From assembly GCF_024281235.1 (NCBI RefSeq), contig NZ_JAHWXY010000007.1:62001-126000 (forward strand): DNA of 64,000 nt, read 5' to 3'. A model generated the notes under the pieces. The model was not told where the DNA came from. It saw nothing but the letters and a program-made list of their open reading frames with translations, and did no database searches. Source of the DNA: Shinella daejeonensis. GTDB taxonomy: Bacteria > Pseudomonadota > Alphaproteobacteria > Rhizobiales > Rhizobiaceae. Positions 15,188-23,506 of this stretch are shown one piece after another (positions within the stretch are counted from its first letter, which is position 1; each line of letters begins with the position of its first letter). Both the position numbers and the translations under genes were made by a program.

Positions 15188-15211
15188 ATATTACAAGGAT
15201 ATTTGTAATAT
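15188..15211 (+). promoter_or_regulatory. ArsR operator (perfect 9-bp dyad)
   Basis: ATATTACAA and TTGTAATAT are exact inverted arms separated by GGATAT. The dyad ends 6 bases before the arsR ATG. AT-rich dyads of this type are normal ArsR-family sites, so autorepression relieved by As(III) is expected. The short gap leaves no room for a ribosome site, so arsR mRNA may be leaderless. Confidence 0.75.
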
Positions 15212-15217
15212 CGTTCT

Positions 15218-15565
15218 ATGGATGATGATTCAGCAGTTGCAGCTCTCTCCGCCCTTGCACACGGGGACCGCTTGGCCGCATTCCGCTTGTTGGTGCGCGC
15301 AGGGCCAGACGGCTTGCCTTCGGGCGAGATCGCTGAGGCGTTGTCGATCCCGCCGACGCGGATGAGCTTCCACCTTTCGGCTCTTGAACGAGCCGGACTT
15401 TTGCGTTCCTGGCGCGATGGTCGCCGCATCCTTTACTCAGCGAGCTACGACAACATGCGTGGCTTGCTCGTCTTCCTTACCGACGACTGCTGTTCAGGGA
15501 AGCCGGAAATCTGCGGTGATCTCGGCCAGTTGGCATTGCAATGTGAACCGGAAAAATGCAGTTGA
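15218..15565 (+). CDS. arsR: Arsenic-responsive repressor ArsR
   Basis: A 115-aa winged-helix repressor. The HTH lies at about residues 33-65 (SGEIAEALSIPPTRMSFHLS). The C-terminal cluster C91, C92, C99 with C109 and C114 resembles the C-terminal As(III) site of the At. ferrooxidans-type ArsR, not the ELCVC site of the E. coli plasmid type. It is the first gene of arsRCHB and overlaps arsC by 10 bases. Confidence 0.93.
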   Translation: MDDDSAVAALSALAHGDRLAAFRLLVRAGPDGLPSGEIAEALSIPPTRMSFHLSALERAGLLRSWRDGRRILYSASYDNMRGLLVFLTDDCCSGKPEICGDLGQLALQCEPEKCS

Positions 15566-15975
15566 CAGTCACGATCTATCATAATCCCGCTTGCGGCACG
15601 TCCCGCAACACGCTCGCCATGATCCGCCAGTCTGGTGAGGAACCGAAAGTCATCGAGTATCTGAAGGAACCGCCCTCGCGAGAGACGCTGAAGAAACTGA
15701 TCGATGCCATGGGCATGACGCCGCGCCAGCTCCTGCGCGAGAAGGGGACACCCTATGCTGATCTCGGTCTGGATGATCCGTCTCTGAGCGATGACGCGCT
15801 GTTGGACGCGATAATTGCTCACCCTATCCTCATTAACCGCCCGATCGTCGTGACGGATAAGGGTGTAGCCCTGTGTCGCCCGTCTGAAAAGGTACTCAGC
15901 CTTCTTACCAATCCGGTTTCTTCTTACGTCAAGGAAGACGGCGAGGTGGTGACGTTGGGGAGCGTTAAATCGTGA
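15556..15975 (+). CDS. arsC: Arsenate reductase ArsC (glutaredoxin-dependent)
   Basis: A 139-aa enzyme that reduces As(V) to As(III) using glutathione/glutaredoxin. Catalytic C13 ([10 protein letters not shown]) and anion-binding R61, R95 and R108 match E. coli C12, R60, R94 and R107. It overlaps arsR by 10 bases and arsH by 4, so translation is coupled. The island's glutaredoxins are possible partners. Confidence 0.96.
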   Translation: MQLTVTIYHNPACGTSRNTLAMIRQSGEEPKVIEYLKEPPSRETLKKLIDAMGMTPRQLLREKGTPYADLGLDDPSLSDDALLDAIIAHPILINRPIVVTDKGVALCRPSEKVLSLLTNPVSSYVKEDGEVVTLGSVKS

Positions 15976-16697
15976 CAGATCCGGTTTCCTTCGACCTGCC
16001 GGACGTTGACCTGTCACAGTTGCAGCCAATCGACACGGCAGCGCTCGTCGACCTCAACGGACCGATGCATCCGCCGCGCATCCTCATCCTCTACGGGTCG
16101 ATCCGGGAGCGGTCGTATTCCCGGCTGCTGTCGGAGGAAGCGGGACGGCTTCTTCGCTGGTTCGGCTGCGACGTCCGCACATTTGACCCACGAGACTTGC
16201 CGTTGCCAGACGGCGCGGGGCCGGACCATCCCAAGGTTATGGAGCTTCGTAACCTCGCTAACTGGGCGGAGGGCATGGTGTGGGTCAGCCCCGAACGCCA
16301 TGGGGCGATGACCGGTATCATGAAGGCGCAGATCGACTGGATCCCGCTTAGCCTTGGGGCGAAGCGTCCGACACAGGGAAAGACGCTTGCCGTCATGGAA
16401 GTTTCCGGGGGCTCGCAAAGCTTTAACGCCGTGAACCAGATGCGCGTTCTTGGCCGCTGGATGCGGATGGTGACGATACCGAACCAGTCATCGGTGCCAA
16501 AAGCCTTCCTGGAGTTCAACGAGGCGGGCCGCATGAAGCCGTCTTCCTACTATAACCGCGTCATCGACGTCTGCGAGGAGCTGGTGAAGTTCACTTGGCT
16601 CGTGCGCGGTCGTTCCGCCTATCTTACAGATCGCTATTCCGAACGCGTCGAAAGCGCGGCCGAATTATCCATGCGCGTGAACCAGCGCTCGATCTGA
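15972..16697 (+). CDS. arsH: ArsH, NADPH-dependent FMN reductase
   Basis: A 241-aa flavodoxin-like protein with the FMN phosphate loop [10 protein letters not shown] (about residues 42-51). ArsH oxidises trivalent organoarsenicals and/or produces reduced flavin, and it is common in alphaproteobacterial ars operons. The GTG start at 15972 overlaps the arsC TGA as GTGA. Length and family pattern are standard. Confidence 0.95.
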   Translation: MTDPVSFDLPDVDLSQLQPIDTAALVDLNGPMHPPRILILYGSIRERSYSRLLSEEAGRLLRWFGCDVRTFDPRDLPLPDGAGPDHPKVMELRNLANWAEGMVWVSPERHGAMTGIMKAQIDWIPLSLGAKRPTQGKTLAVMEVSGGSQSFNAVNQMRVLGRWMRMVTIPNQSSVPKAFLEFNEAGRMKPSSYYNRVIDVCEELVKFTWLVRGRSAYLTDRYSERVESAAELSMRVNQRSI

Positions 16698-16716
16698 TTT
16701 TCACGGGAACATTTCC

Positions 16717-18021
16717 ATGCTCGCTCTTGCGATCTTTGTCGCCACCCTCGTTCTCGTTATCTGGCAACCAAGGGGCCTCGGCATTGGCTGGGCGGCGCTG
16801 ATCGGCGCCGCCGTTGCCCTTCTGACCGGGGTCGTCGGTTGGGCCGATGTAGGCACCGTCTGGGATATCGTCTGGGACGCGACTTTTACCTTTGTTGCGC
16901 TCATCATCATCTCGCTGATCCTTGATGAGGCCGGGTTTTTTTCCTGGGCCGCACTTCACGTCGCTCGCTGGGGCGGCGGAAATGGTCGAAGGCTATTCCC
17001 GTTGATCATCATCCTCGGCGCTGCAATCGCAGCAGTGTTTGCCAATGACGGCGCCGCACTTCTCTTGACCCCAATTGTTCTTGCCATCCTTCTACGCCTC
17101 GACTTTCCGCCGACAGCGGCACTGGCGTTTACGGTCGCCTGCGGTTTCGTTGCCGATACGACCTCGCTTCCTCTCGTCGTTTCCAACCTGGTCAACATTG
17201 TCACGGCGAACTATTTCGGCATCTCCTTCGGCCGATACGCTGCCGTCATGGTTCCGGTGAATTTCGTCTCGCTCGCCGCCACACTTCTCGTCCTCTCGTT
17301 CTGGTTTCGCCGGGACATTCTTGTGACGTATCGGGTCGATGAGCTGGAAGAACCACGTCACGCCATTCATGATCATGCCGTCTTTCGAACCGCCTTTCCA
17401 TTGTTGGGCCTCCTTCTTGTTGCCTATTTCGTGACCGGGCCAATGGGCGTGCCAATTTCCTTCGTGACCGGTGCGGCCGCCCTTGTCCTGCTAGCCGTTG
17501 CGGGCCGCTGGTTCCCTAGCGAAACGAGTCCTGTCGTGCCGATTGCCAAGGTACTGCGTGGCGCACCCTGGCAAATCGTCCTCTTCTCAATCGGCATGTA
17601 TCTCGTCGTCTACGGGCTTGGAAACGCAGGCCTGACCGATATGGCCGCCAACATCTTGCTCTGGCTGGCCGCTCAGGGAACATTCATCGCTACCGTCGGC
17701 ACAGGTTTTGTAGTCGCAGTGCTCGCCTCGGTCATGAATAATATGCCTGCCACTCTTGTTGGCGCGCTTGCTATCGACAGGGCGGATGTTCCGGCTTTCA
17801 CACAGGAGCTTATGGTCTATGCCAACGTCATCGGTAACGACCTCGGGCCAAAATTCACGCCGATCGGATCGCTTGCGACATTGCTTTGGCTTCACGTGCT
17901 TGCACAGAAAGGCCAGCGCATCACATGGGGACAATACATGAAGGTTGGCCTCATACTGACACCGCCAGTCCTCCTTATCACGCTCGTCGCCCTTTGGATC
18001 TGGATGCCTGTCGTGTCGTGA
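16717..18021 (+). CDS. arsB: Arsenite efflux permease ArsB
   Basis: A 434-aa membrane protein of the ArsB/NhaD (ion transporter) superfamily with about 12 TM segments. Conserved features include [16 protein letters not shown] and [14 protein letters not shown], paired motifs of the two inverted repeats. It exports As(III)/Sb(III) by proton antiport; no arsA is present here. It starts 19 bases after arsH and ends the operon. Confidence 0.95.
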   Translation: MLALAIFVATLVLVIWQPRGLGIGWAALIGAAVALLTGVVGWADVGTVWDIVWDATFTFVALIIISLILDEAGFFSWAALHVARWGGGNGRRLFPLIIILGAAIAAVFANDGAALLLTPIVLAILLRLDFPPTAALAFTVACGFVADTTSLPLVVSNLVNIVTANYFGISFGRYAAVMVPVNFVSLAATLLVLSFWFRRDILVTYRVDELEEPRHAIHDHAVFRTAFPLLGLLLVAYFVTGPMGVPISFVTGAAALVLLAVAGRWFPSETSPVVPIAKVLRGAPWQIVLFSIGMYLVVYGLGNAGLTDMAANILLWLAAQGTFIATVGTGFVVAVLASVMNNMPATLVGALAIDRADVPAFTQELMVYANVIGNDLGPKFTPIGSLATLLWLHVLAQKGQRITWGQYMKVGLILTPPVLLITLVALWIWMPVVS

Positions 18022-18307
18022 TTCCTCTGGTAGCTCGACATATGGCCCAATCTGTTCAAAACGCAGCCACTTGGACTAATCACTTCTACCGACTCCGGCG
18101 ACCACGGTTGCGGCAATCGAGGTGCCCAAGGATTCGCGGGCAATGTCGATCAGATCGGCACCGACACCGCACCAAGTCACGACTTTCAACCAGGGAAGCG
18201 CGCCTGCCCGGATACAATCCGGAGTTGACCAGGTGTTGACCAAGTTTCAAGAGGGAAGGGCCACCTTGCGGCGACCGTTATGTAAAGCCTTGATTACCTG
18301 ATGAAAC

Positions 18308-18353
18308 TGGAGCGGGCGAAGGAATTCGAACCCTCGACCCCAACTTTGGTAAG
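18308..18353 (-). repeat. Degenerate 3' half of tRNA-Gly (attachment-site scar)
   Basis: On the minus strand it ends GAATTCCTTCGCCCGCTCCA, the T-arm, acceptor stem and CCA of an alphaproteobacterial tRNA-Gly(GCC). The anticodon side reads TTACCAA instead of TTGCCAA, and there are other mismatches. No 5' half exists, so it is not a functional tRNA. Such 3' ends are left by integrative elements. Confidence 0.68.
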
Positions 18354-18405
18354 AATCGGCATTTACGCCGCGGTCCGAAAAAGCAAGCAAAGATGGGTGC
18401 GTGCT

Positions 18406-18517
18406 CCCGCAACCATCTTTACCGGCGTCGATTGCAAGTTATGATCGACGCCGGTCCCCGCAACCATCTTTACTTGTTCGGGCAGCAAGTGAAGATTAGA
18501 TCCTGCCCCCGCAACCA
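18406..18517 (+). repeat. Three copies of the tRNA-fMet 3' end (att-like repeats)
   Basis: CCCGCAACCATCTTTAC occurs at 18406-18422 and 18457-18473, and ATCCTGCCCCCGCAACCA at 18500-18517. The last is the 3' end of alphaproteobacterial initiator tRNA; the first two share its CCCGCAACCA tail and the same following seven bases. No complete tRNA is present. Serial integration and excision at an fMet tRNA would leave this pattern. Confidence 0.65.
18421..18455. repeat. Perfect 12-bp inverted repeat between two att-like copies
   Basis: ACCGGCGTCGAT at 18421-18432 and its reverse complement at 18444-18455 flank an 11-base loop. It has no T-tract, so it is not a clear terminator. It could be a recombinase or excisionase site. 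Confidence 0.5.
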
Positions 18518-18526
18518 GAATTGAAG

Positions 18527-18561
18527 AAAAAGCCTCGTTGCCCCCGGTAGCGAGGCTTTTT
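18527..18561 (+). terminator. Rho-independent terminator after the tRNA-fMet 3' end
   Basis: AAGCCTCG...CGAGGCTT forms an 8-bp stem with flanking A and T tracts, 9 bases after the CCA end. This is the normal downstream context of a tRNA gene, so this copy probably retains the ancestral flank. Confidence 0.72.
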
Positions 18562-18800
18562 GCTGTCTGCTTCCCCAAGAAGCATGATTGCTCCGAGTGA
18601 CCTGCCACTGAACTTTCGTCCAGCGGCGATTAGAGCCTTGTCCGTTTCTGTTACGCCATAGGACGCGGGTTTTACAACCGGTGGAGACGCGAAGCTCACA
18701 TTGAGCGAAGCGTCGGAGCAGGTTGTGGCGAGTATCTCGGCGAAGGCCGCCGTGGTCTGGTAGCCGAGCGAGGACTGCGGCCTCGACGGTACTTTCGCAA
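18562..18800 (-). pseudogene. IS3-family transposase (OrfB) C-terminal remnant
   Basis: Minus-strand codons read AKVPSRPQSSLGYQTTAAFA followed by EILATTC. This is the usual RPH-SLGY-TPA-A ending of IS3-family integrases. The DDE core is absent. Confidence 0.65.
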
Positions 18801-18858
18801 ACTCGGTGTCAACCAAGACTGATGCATGAATGCTGCCCCTCATGACTGGGAGTGTTTC

Positions 18859-19005
18859 ATGTTTTCAGGCCGCCACTTCGACCGTTCGGTGATCCTGCTG
18901 TGTGTACGCTGGTACCTGACGTATAACCTCAGCCTTCGGGATCTGGAAGAGATGATGGCCGAGCGAGGAAACCACATTGACCATTCCACAATCCATCACT
19001 GGCCG
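18859..19005 (+). mobile_element. IS6-family transposase N-terminal remnant
   Basis: Codons read MFSGRHFDRSVILLCVRWYL, then LSLRDLEEMMAERG and STIHHW. This is the conserved start of IS6/IS26-type transposases. Homology stops after HHW, before the DDE domain, so it is inactive. Confidence 0.85.
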
Positions 19006-19056
19006 AGCAGTTCGAAATCCTCGCCGCCTGAACACAGTATCCGTTGACCCCATTCG

Positions 19057-19227
19057 TCACAGCTTCGAGTTTGCGACAAAGCCGTCGGATGCAGTTGCTG
19101 CAAGGACCGCCCCTGCGGCCAACCCCGCATTGCAGTGTGCCGGCTGGCTGCCACCAAGCATGTCGCAGTTGCAGCAGCCTTCGAGGGCCAGAGCGACGAT
19201 GATCGATAAAGCGGCGCGATAAATCAT
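19057..19227 (-). CDS. Possible small Cys-containing exported peptide (56 aa)
   Basis: An ATG at 19225-19227 opens MIYRAALSIIVALALEGCCN, which resembles a lipoprotein signal, and then a Gly/Ala-rich segment ending VANSKL. The ribosome site is weak and the gene sits among IS debris. It is offered as a candidate only. Confidence 0.25.
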   Translation of the reverse strand: MIYRAALSIIVALALEGCCNCDMLGGSQPAHCNAGLAAGAVLAATASDGFVANSKL

Positions 19228-19451
19228 TGCCCGATCGTTTCAACCGTGCAGCAGATCGTCAATAGGGCATATCTGCTGTGTCACGGATACCCTGCTCACG
19301 CGCTCGGTCATCGACTGGATTACGACAATAGGCCGCGTGGACGTCGGGGTTAGCGTGGAAGATCAGCCTATGGTCTCTGTCGACGGATCAACGAGGTGCG
19401 GCCGGTGACCTGGCATAAAAGCTTGAAGCTGGGCCGGGTATCCGGTTCAAT

Positions 19452-20030
19452 ATGGCTATGGCTCGATATTTGCTGAAATCTACAGCTCGTCAAATCCGCG
19501 TCCGTGTTCTCGCTGCAATCGGCGTCTTTGCTGCCATTGTCGTAACATGGTGGATGAAAGTGGAAGATGCGCGCATTCCGGATGCACCGCCCGAGATCGC
19601 GTTCGGTGAACCGGTCAGCGTTGGCCGTTCGGTCTTCACTCCGCAAAAGCTCACCATTAAACCCGGCAGGGAGCCGGGTGAGCGTATGCTGGTGCTCACT
19701 GGACTGCTTGAGAATGTAACTGGTGCGACGCAGAAGGCGGTGTTCGGCTTTCCGGAAAAACTGCCTGAACTCTCATCCGGCGATACGGATTTTCCAACCC
19801 CGCAGGTCAATCTGGTGCGGGACAATTACTTTTTGAAGCAGCTTGAGCCGCGCATTCGCGAGGCGGTCACCATCGTCTGGAAAATTCCGCAGGACTGGCA
19901 GGAGCAGGACGTATCGATCAAGTTCAGCGCGCAGAAGTTCAAGCTCAATGACAACCTCTATTCGAAGGCGAGCTGGCTGTTGTTCTATCCAACCGGCACC
20001 TTGAGCGTGCGGCCGGAGAAGGCGGCATGA
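19452..20030 (+). CDS. Uncharacterised membrane-anchored protein, module gene 1
   Basis: A 192-aa protein of unknown function. A basic N-terminus is followed by one TM helix (about residues 18-34, VLAAIGVFAAIVVTWWM), then a beta-rich outer domain. That domain contains RMLVLTGLLENVT and a conserved-looking NYFLKQLEPRIREAV segment. It overlaps the next gene by 4 bases (ATGA). The three consecutive proteins (192, 182 and 182 aa) share the anchor-plus-beta-domain plan, suggesting paralogues or subunits of one envelope assembly. The pattern recalls DUF4352-like immunoglobulin folds, but I could not verify this. The second ATG at 19458 is an alternative start. Confidence 0.75.
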   Translation: MAMARYLLKSTARQIRVRVLAAIGVFAAIVVTWWMKVEDARIPDAPPEIAFGEPVSVGRSVFTPQKLTIKPGREPGERMLVLTGLLENVTGATQKAVFGFPEKLPELSSGDTDFPTPQVNLVRDNYFLKQLEPRIREAVTIVWKIPQDWQEQDVSIKFSAQKFKLNDNLYSKASWLLFYPTGTLSVRPEKAA

Positions 20031-20575
20031 ACATCTTCGGCAATCTGATAGCGGTGTTGCTGGGTGGCGTGGCTCTCGGAGCAATGATGAACACTGTGCC
20101 GGACTACAACAGCAGTTTCCAGCCTTTCGCCGTTTTCGCGGGGAAGGACGGAATCGGGCAGGGTCGTCAGTTTATCGCCGAACTGACAGCGCTGAAAAGG
20201 GCCGACGCCATCTCTTACACGCGGTTCAAGGAGGATGTTTCGCGCGACACGTCGGCGACCTTTCTCGTCGCGGAGCTTTCGATTAGCGGCCGGTCTGAAT
20301 CGCGACAGCTTGAGGCGATCTGGCTCGGCGCGACCGGACGGCAGTACAGCCAGTCTGCCCGCCTTGAAGAGGCGCCGCGCAACCTTTCTTTGGCCCGTTT
20401 CGAGCCGGGACTGACGGATCGAACCGTCGCCATATTCGAGGTGCCCAAAGACGAAATCGTTGGTGGGCGACTGGCTCTTGCCCCGCGTGGCGGCATGGTG
20501 ATGGACAGCGCCGTGCATTTTGCGGGTCCCGCAGCCATGCCGGGAAATCAGCCAATGCTGAGGCTGGAGCCTTGA
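20027..20575 (+). CDS. Uncharacterised exported or anchored protein, module gene 2
   Basis: A 182-aa protein of unknown function. It has an N-terminal hydrophobic segment (residues 5-20), then a beta-rich domain with ATFLVAELSISGRSESRQ and FEPGLTDRTVAIFEVPKDEI. The start overlaps the previous stop (ATGA) and the stop overlaps the next start (TTGA), so all three genes are translationally coupled. No enzyme motif or Cys pair is visible. Confidence 0.75.
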   Translation: MNIFGNLIAVLLGGVALGAMMNTVPDYNSSFQPFAVFAGKDGIGQGRQFIAELTALKRADAISYTRFKEDVSRDTSATFLVAELSISGRSESRQLEAIWLGATGRQYSQSARLEEAPRNLSLARFEPGLTDRTVAIFEVPKDEIVGGRLALAPRGGMVMDSAVHFAGPAAMPGNQPMLRLEP

Positions 20576-21120
20576 AGAATCTGCGGTGGCTTGCCGTTAC
20601 AGCCGTCTTGTTCACGGCCACACTCTGCGTGACGGGGTGGTCTGTTCTCAAGGATCTCGGCCATCAGCGAGAATGGAAGGCCGTATCCGTCAGTGGAGCC
20701 GAGGGCGAGTTGGACGGCATTCGCGTCGGCGTGCGCGAGGCGCGGGCCGCTGTTGTGGATAACAAGCCCGATCGTGCGCTTCTCTTCGTGCGTATCGACC
20801 TCCAGGGACTACAGACCAATGCGCAATCGTGGGTGGATTGCCGCGCCAGCCTGCGATCATCGGATGGCCAGATGTGGTTGCCCATCTACGACTATTCAAT
20901 TCGTGGCGCGATCCGGATTTTGGCTTCGGACGGGAAGGACAACGGCGATTGCAATCCCACAGAGGTTACGGAGAGTAGTCCGACCACCTTTGACCAGATC
21001 TATCGCCTGCCGGCGTCGGCGCTCGACGATTTGACCTTACGCGTCTCGGGCTATGGAACGCGGCCCGCCGCACTCGCATTTCCGCTCAAGCCGGAGGTGC
21101 GCAGGTTCAAGGCTGAGTAG
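20572..21120 (+). CDS. Uncharacterised exported or anchored protein, module gene 3
   Basis: A 182-aa protein with a TTG start overlapping the preceding TGA. Residues 5-22 are a signal/TM segment (RWLAVTAVLFTATLCVTG). The outer domain has RALLFVRIDLQGLQTNAQSW and two Cys (VDCRAS, GDCNP) that may form a disulfide. The plan matches genes 1 and 2. Its 3' end overlaps the convergent membrane-protein gene by 14 bases. Confidence 0.75.
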   Translation: MKNLRWLAVTAVLFTATLCVTGWSVLKDLGHQREWKAVSVSGAEGELDGIRVGVREARAAVVDNKPDRALLFVRIDLQGLQTNAQSWVDCRASLRSSDGQMWLPIYDYSIRGAIRILASDGKDNGDCNPTEVTESSPTTFDQIYRLPASALDDLTLRVSGYGTRPAALAFPLKPEVRRFKAE

Positions 21121-22405
21121 CCGCGGCTTTCTGCTGTGCACGCCCGGCCAGTTCCAGTCCTGCCGCCAGAATGCAGAACTGGACGATAACCACGATTAGC
21201 CCGGTTTGTGGCTGGCCCGGATAACCGAACAGAAGATTGAGCGGCTGCTGCAGCAGCCGCCACACGGTCGGGTCCTGTGGACCTACGAACTGCGCCGTTC
21301 CAACCCATGCCCAGCGCCCGAGATAATCGGCAAAGCGCCACAGTACGATGACCGAGACCGTCAGCGCCATGCCGGCCGAGGCTGCCAGCATCACACCGTT
21401 GACGACCGCATGCCAGCGCTTCACCGTTCCGCCCCAGAAATAGCCGATGAAATCGGTAATCGGCTTCGGCAGGCCGCTCCACCGCTGCAACATATGAGCC
21501 GTCACACGCTGGGTGCTGTCCGTCATCAGGTTCAGGTCATGGCCATAGATGATGGCGCCGAGATTGAACCAGATCAGCGGTAGGGCCGAATACCAGAACA
21601 GCGCGTTCAACCACTGCAGCGGTTGAAACGCCGGCACCCAGTCGATCGGGCGCGTGGCGGGACTCATCACCTCGGCGCTGGCGGTGGGAAGCAGAAAGTC
21701 CAGAAGCTCGCGCGGCGAAGGCAATTGTGCAAGCCATGCCACAAGCTGATCCTGCCAGCCGGAAATCAGATAGAGACCGAGCAGCGCCCACGCCGTTTCG
21801 CACGCCACGATGAACAGCGGCCAGACGCCGTTGCCGGTCTTCTTGTGCAGGCTCTTGGCTACGCGACGCAGCACCCAGATCAGCAGGACTGCTACGACAA
21901 TCCACCATGAGCTTTGCACCTCCAGCGCGGTCGGCCCATGATCCCTCGGCGCAAGAAAGTCGATCCGGCTGTTCTGGGTGTCGAGAAACAGTTTCGAATA
22001 GTCGCGCAGCGTGTTGGACAGGAAGCCCCAGCCCGCATAATAGCCATAGAAGGGGATGAGGACGGCGAGCAGCGCACCGGCGAAAAGACTGCCGTCACGG
22101 GGCGTGGTTTCGAGTTCCGTGGCGTCCGCCTCGACCGGCTGATGCCTGTGGCGCAGCAACGGCAGCCCGTCGCGCAGAACGATGAACATTGCCGCAAAGA
22201 CGACCAGTTGCAGCAGGATGATGGGAGCAAGCGCGATCAGGCCTGCGAATCGGCTGAGAAGGCCAATCTCGACCGCGCCGCGCAAAAGCAGGATGTTGAG
22301 CAGGATGCTGCCCATCCAGATGGCGCTTAACGGCGCGCCGAAACGCAGGAACAAATTTGTACTTAGCCGGATATGGGTAGCGGCGATCTGCAGGCTTTCG
22401 GGCAT
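21107..22405 (-). CDS. Uncharacterised polytopic membrane protein, module gene 4
   Basis: A protein of about 432 aa with roughly eight TM segments (for example ILLQLVVFAAMFIVL, SWWIVVAVLLIWVL, MALTVSVIVLWRFADYLG and LIVVIVQFCILAAGLELAG) and loop domains between them. No transporter or enzyme signature was recognised. It is convergent with the three anchored proteins, overlapping the last by 14 bases, so the four probably form a functional set. The start is ATG at 22405 or GTG at 22411. Confidence 0.75.
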   Translation of the reverse strand: MPESLQIAATHIRLSTNLFLRFGAPLSAIWMGSILLNILLLRGAVEIGLLSRFAGLIALAPIILLQLVVFAAMFIVLRDGLPLLRHRHQPVEADATELETTPRDGSLFAGALLAVLIPFYGYYAGWGFLSNTLRDYSKLFLDTQNSRIDFLAPRDHGPTALEVQSSWWIVVAVLLIWVLRRVAKSLHKKTGNGVWPLFIVACETAWALLGLYLISGWQDQLVAWLAQLPSPRELLDFLLPTASAEVMSPATRPIDWVPAFQPLQWLNALFWYSALPLIWFNLGAIIYGHDLNLMTDSTQRVTAHMLQRWSGLPKPITDFIGYFWGGTVKRWHAVVNGVMLAASAGMALTVSVIVLWRFADYLGRWAWVGTAQFVGPQDPTVWRLLQQPLNLLFGYPGQPQTGLIVVIVQFCILAAGLELAGRAQQKAAATQP

Positions 22406-22576
22406 ATACACGTCGCGGGTCTCTGGGCAGTTGCATTCTTGTCGAGGCCCCCGCCGCGAGACGCTATTCTACGCTACTGTAGCACGATGCCGCAAGCAGC
22501 GCCCAATTGCTCGACAGGTTTCGCTGGGAATGGACAGGATGAGGCCGGAAGCCGCTAGACCGGTCGACGGCACTCG

Positions 22577-22845
22577 ACACTGGGCTACATGTCGCCAGCA
22601 GAATTTGAAACCCAACTCGCCCAGCAGGCGGCTTAGTTCGAAGCGCCTCCGTGGTCCAGCCCGAGGGGTCCACTCCAATCCCCGGGTCAGTTCCTGGTGG
22701 AAATCAACAGCAGGGCTTCGCGCGCCGTCAGCCACGGCAGAGCAACTTTCCCGATGTGCTATGGCACCGAGCTGACCTCGAATGCCATCCTAGCGTGGCA
22801 GGAAGACCGGCATGTCGAGTGGCACTACATCGCGCCGGGTGTCTG
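22577..22845 (+). pseudogene. IS3-family transposase fragments
   Basis: Two pieces are visible. GYMSPAEFETQLAQQAA-stop (about 22583-22634) is an OrfB C-terminus. CYGTELTSNAILAW...HVEWHYIAPG (about 22756-22845) is part of an IS3 integrase core, with the usual DNGTE aspartate replaced. Their order is wrong for one element, so at least two insertions or a rearrangement occurred. Confidence 0.65.
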
Positions 22846-23453
22846 TCGTCTCATACAGCTATGGTTGACGCAGTTCGATCGAGGGCACGGTTCGTTTCGT
22901 GGCCGCTTCAATCAGAGACTACGCCTGGAACAGCTGGGTTTCACTGTTTGACAGGATGCGCACTGGTCTCATCAGCCGCAATGCAAAGTTGATCCAGGGA
23001 GCTGCCTGACCGGCGGTCTCGAGCAGGTCGAGGAGACCCGTCACCTCGGGGCCGAAACCAGAGACCAGATTGCCACGATTGATGTGGCCAGGGACACTGA
23101 GGGGGAAGATTTGCGGTCCACTCTCTGCCAAATAAGCAAGAACTGCCTTTTCACCGCCATTTCAATCCTTCTGAGGCTCGTAAGCCATACTTCATGAAGG
23201 ATCACTTTGCATGGGGCAGACCAGGGTTTCCAGATCCGGCCTCAATGATCCGGTGTCTGCGAGGCATTGGCGATTTGGTGAAGCTCCGGCAGCAGGCCAG
23301 ACGTCACCCTTCTGTTCACCGAGGGTGATCGAACCATCCCCGACCTGAAGAGTGAACGATCCGTACAGCGTGTAGGCTGCAAACAGGCCACCCTTGCACA
23401 TAAAAGGTTCATTCACCCGTCACCAATCTATCATGCAAGGCCGGTACAGCAAC
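22846..23453. other. Intergenic region without a supported gene
   Basis: Short reading frames exist on the minus strand (22919-23131 and 23192-23416). Neither has a recognisable product or ribosome site, and both may be debris of lost genes. Confidence 0.45.
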
Positions 23454-23471
23454 ATGAGCATAAATGCTCAT
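23454..23471 (+). promoter_or_regulatory. Perfect palindromic operator upstream of the Ugp-type operon
   Basis: ATGAGCAT-AA-ATGCTCAT is an exact 18-bp palindrome 35 bases before the binding-protein ATG. Its position fits repression or activation by the SorC-family regulator encoded at the end of the operon; this pairing is inferred. Confidence 0.6.
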
Positions 23472-23506
23472 ATTGAAAGAACGCGTCAGATCTGGACAAA
23501 GGTGGG

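Noticed and set aside
18308-18353. Possible functional tRNA gene
   Set aside because: Only the 3' half is present, with anticodon-loop and T-stem mismatches and no D-arm or 5' acceptor strand.
18406-18517. Short spaced repeats considered as a CRISPR array
   Set aside because: Only three partial copies exist, with spacing too irregular and the sequence matching a tRNA 3' end. No cas genes are present.
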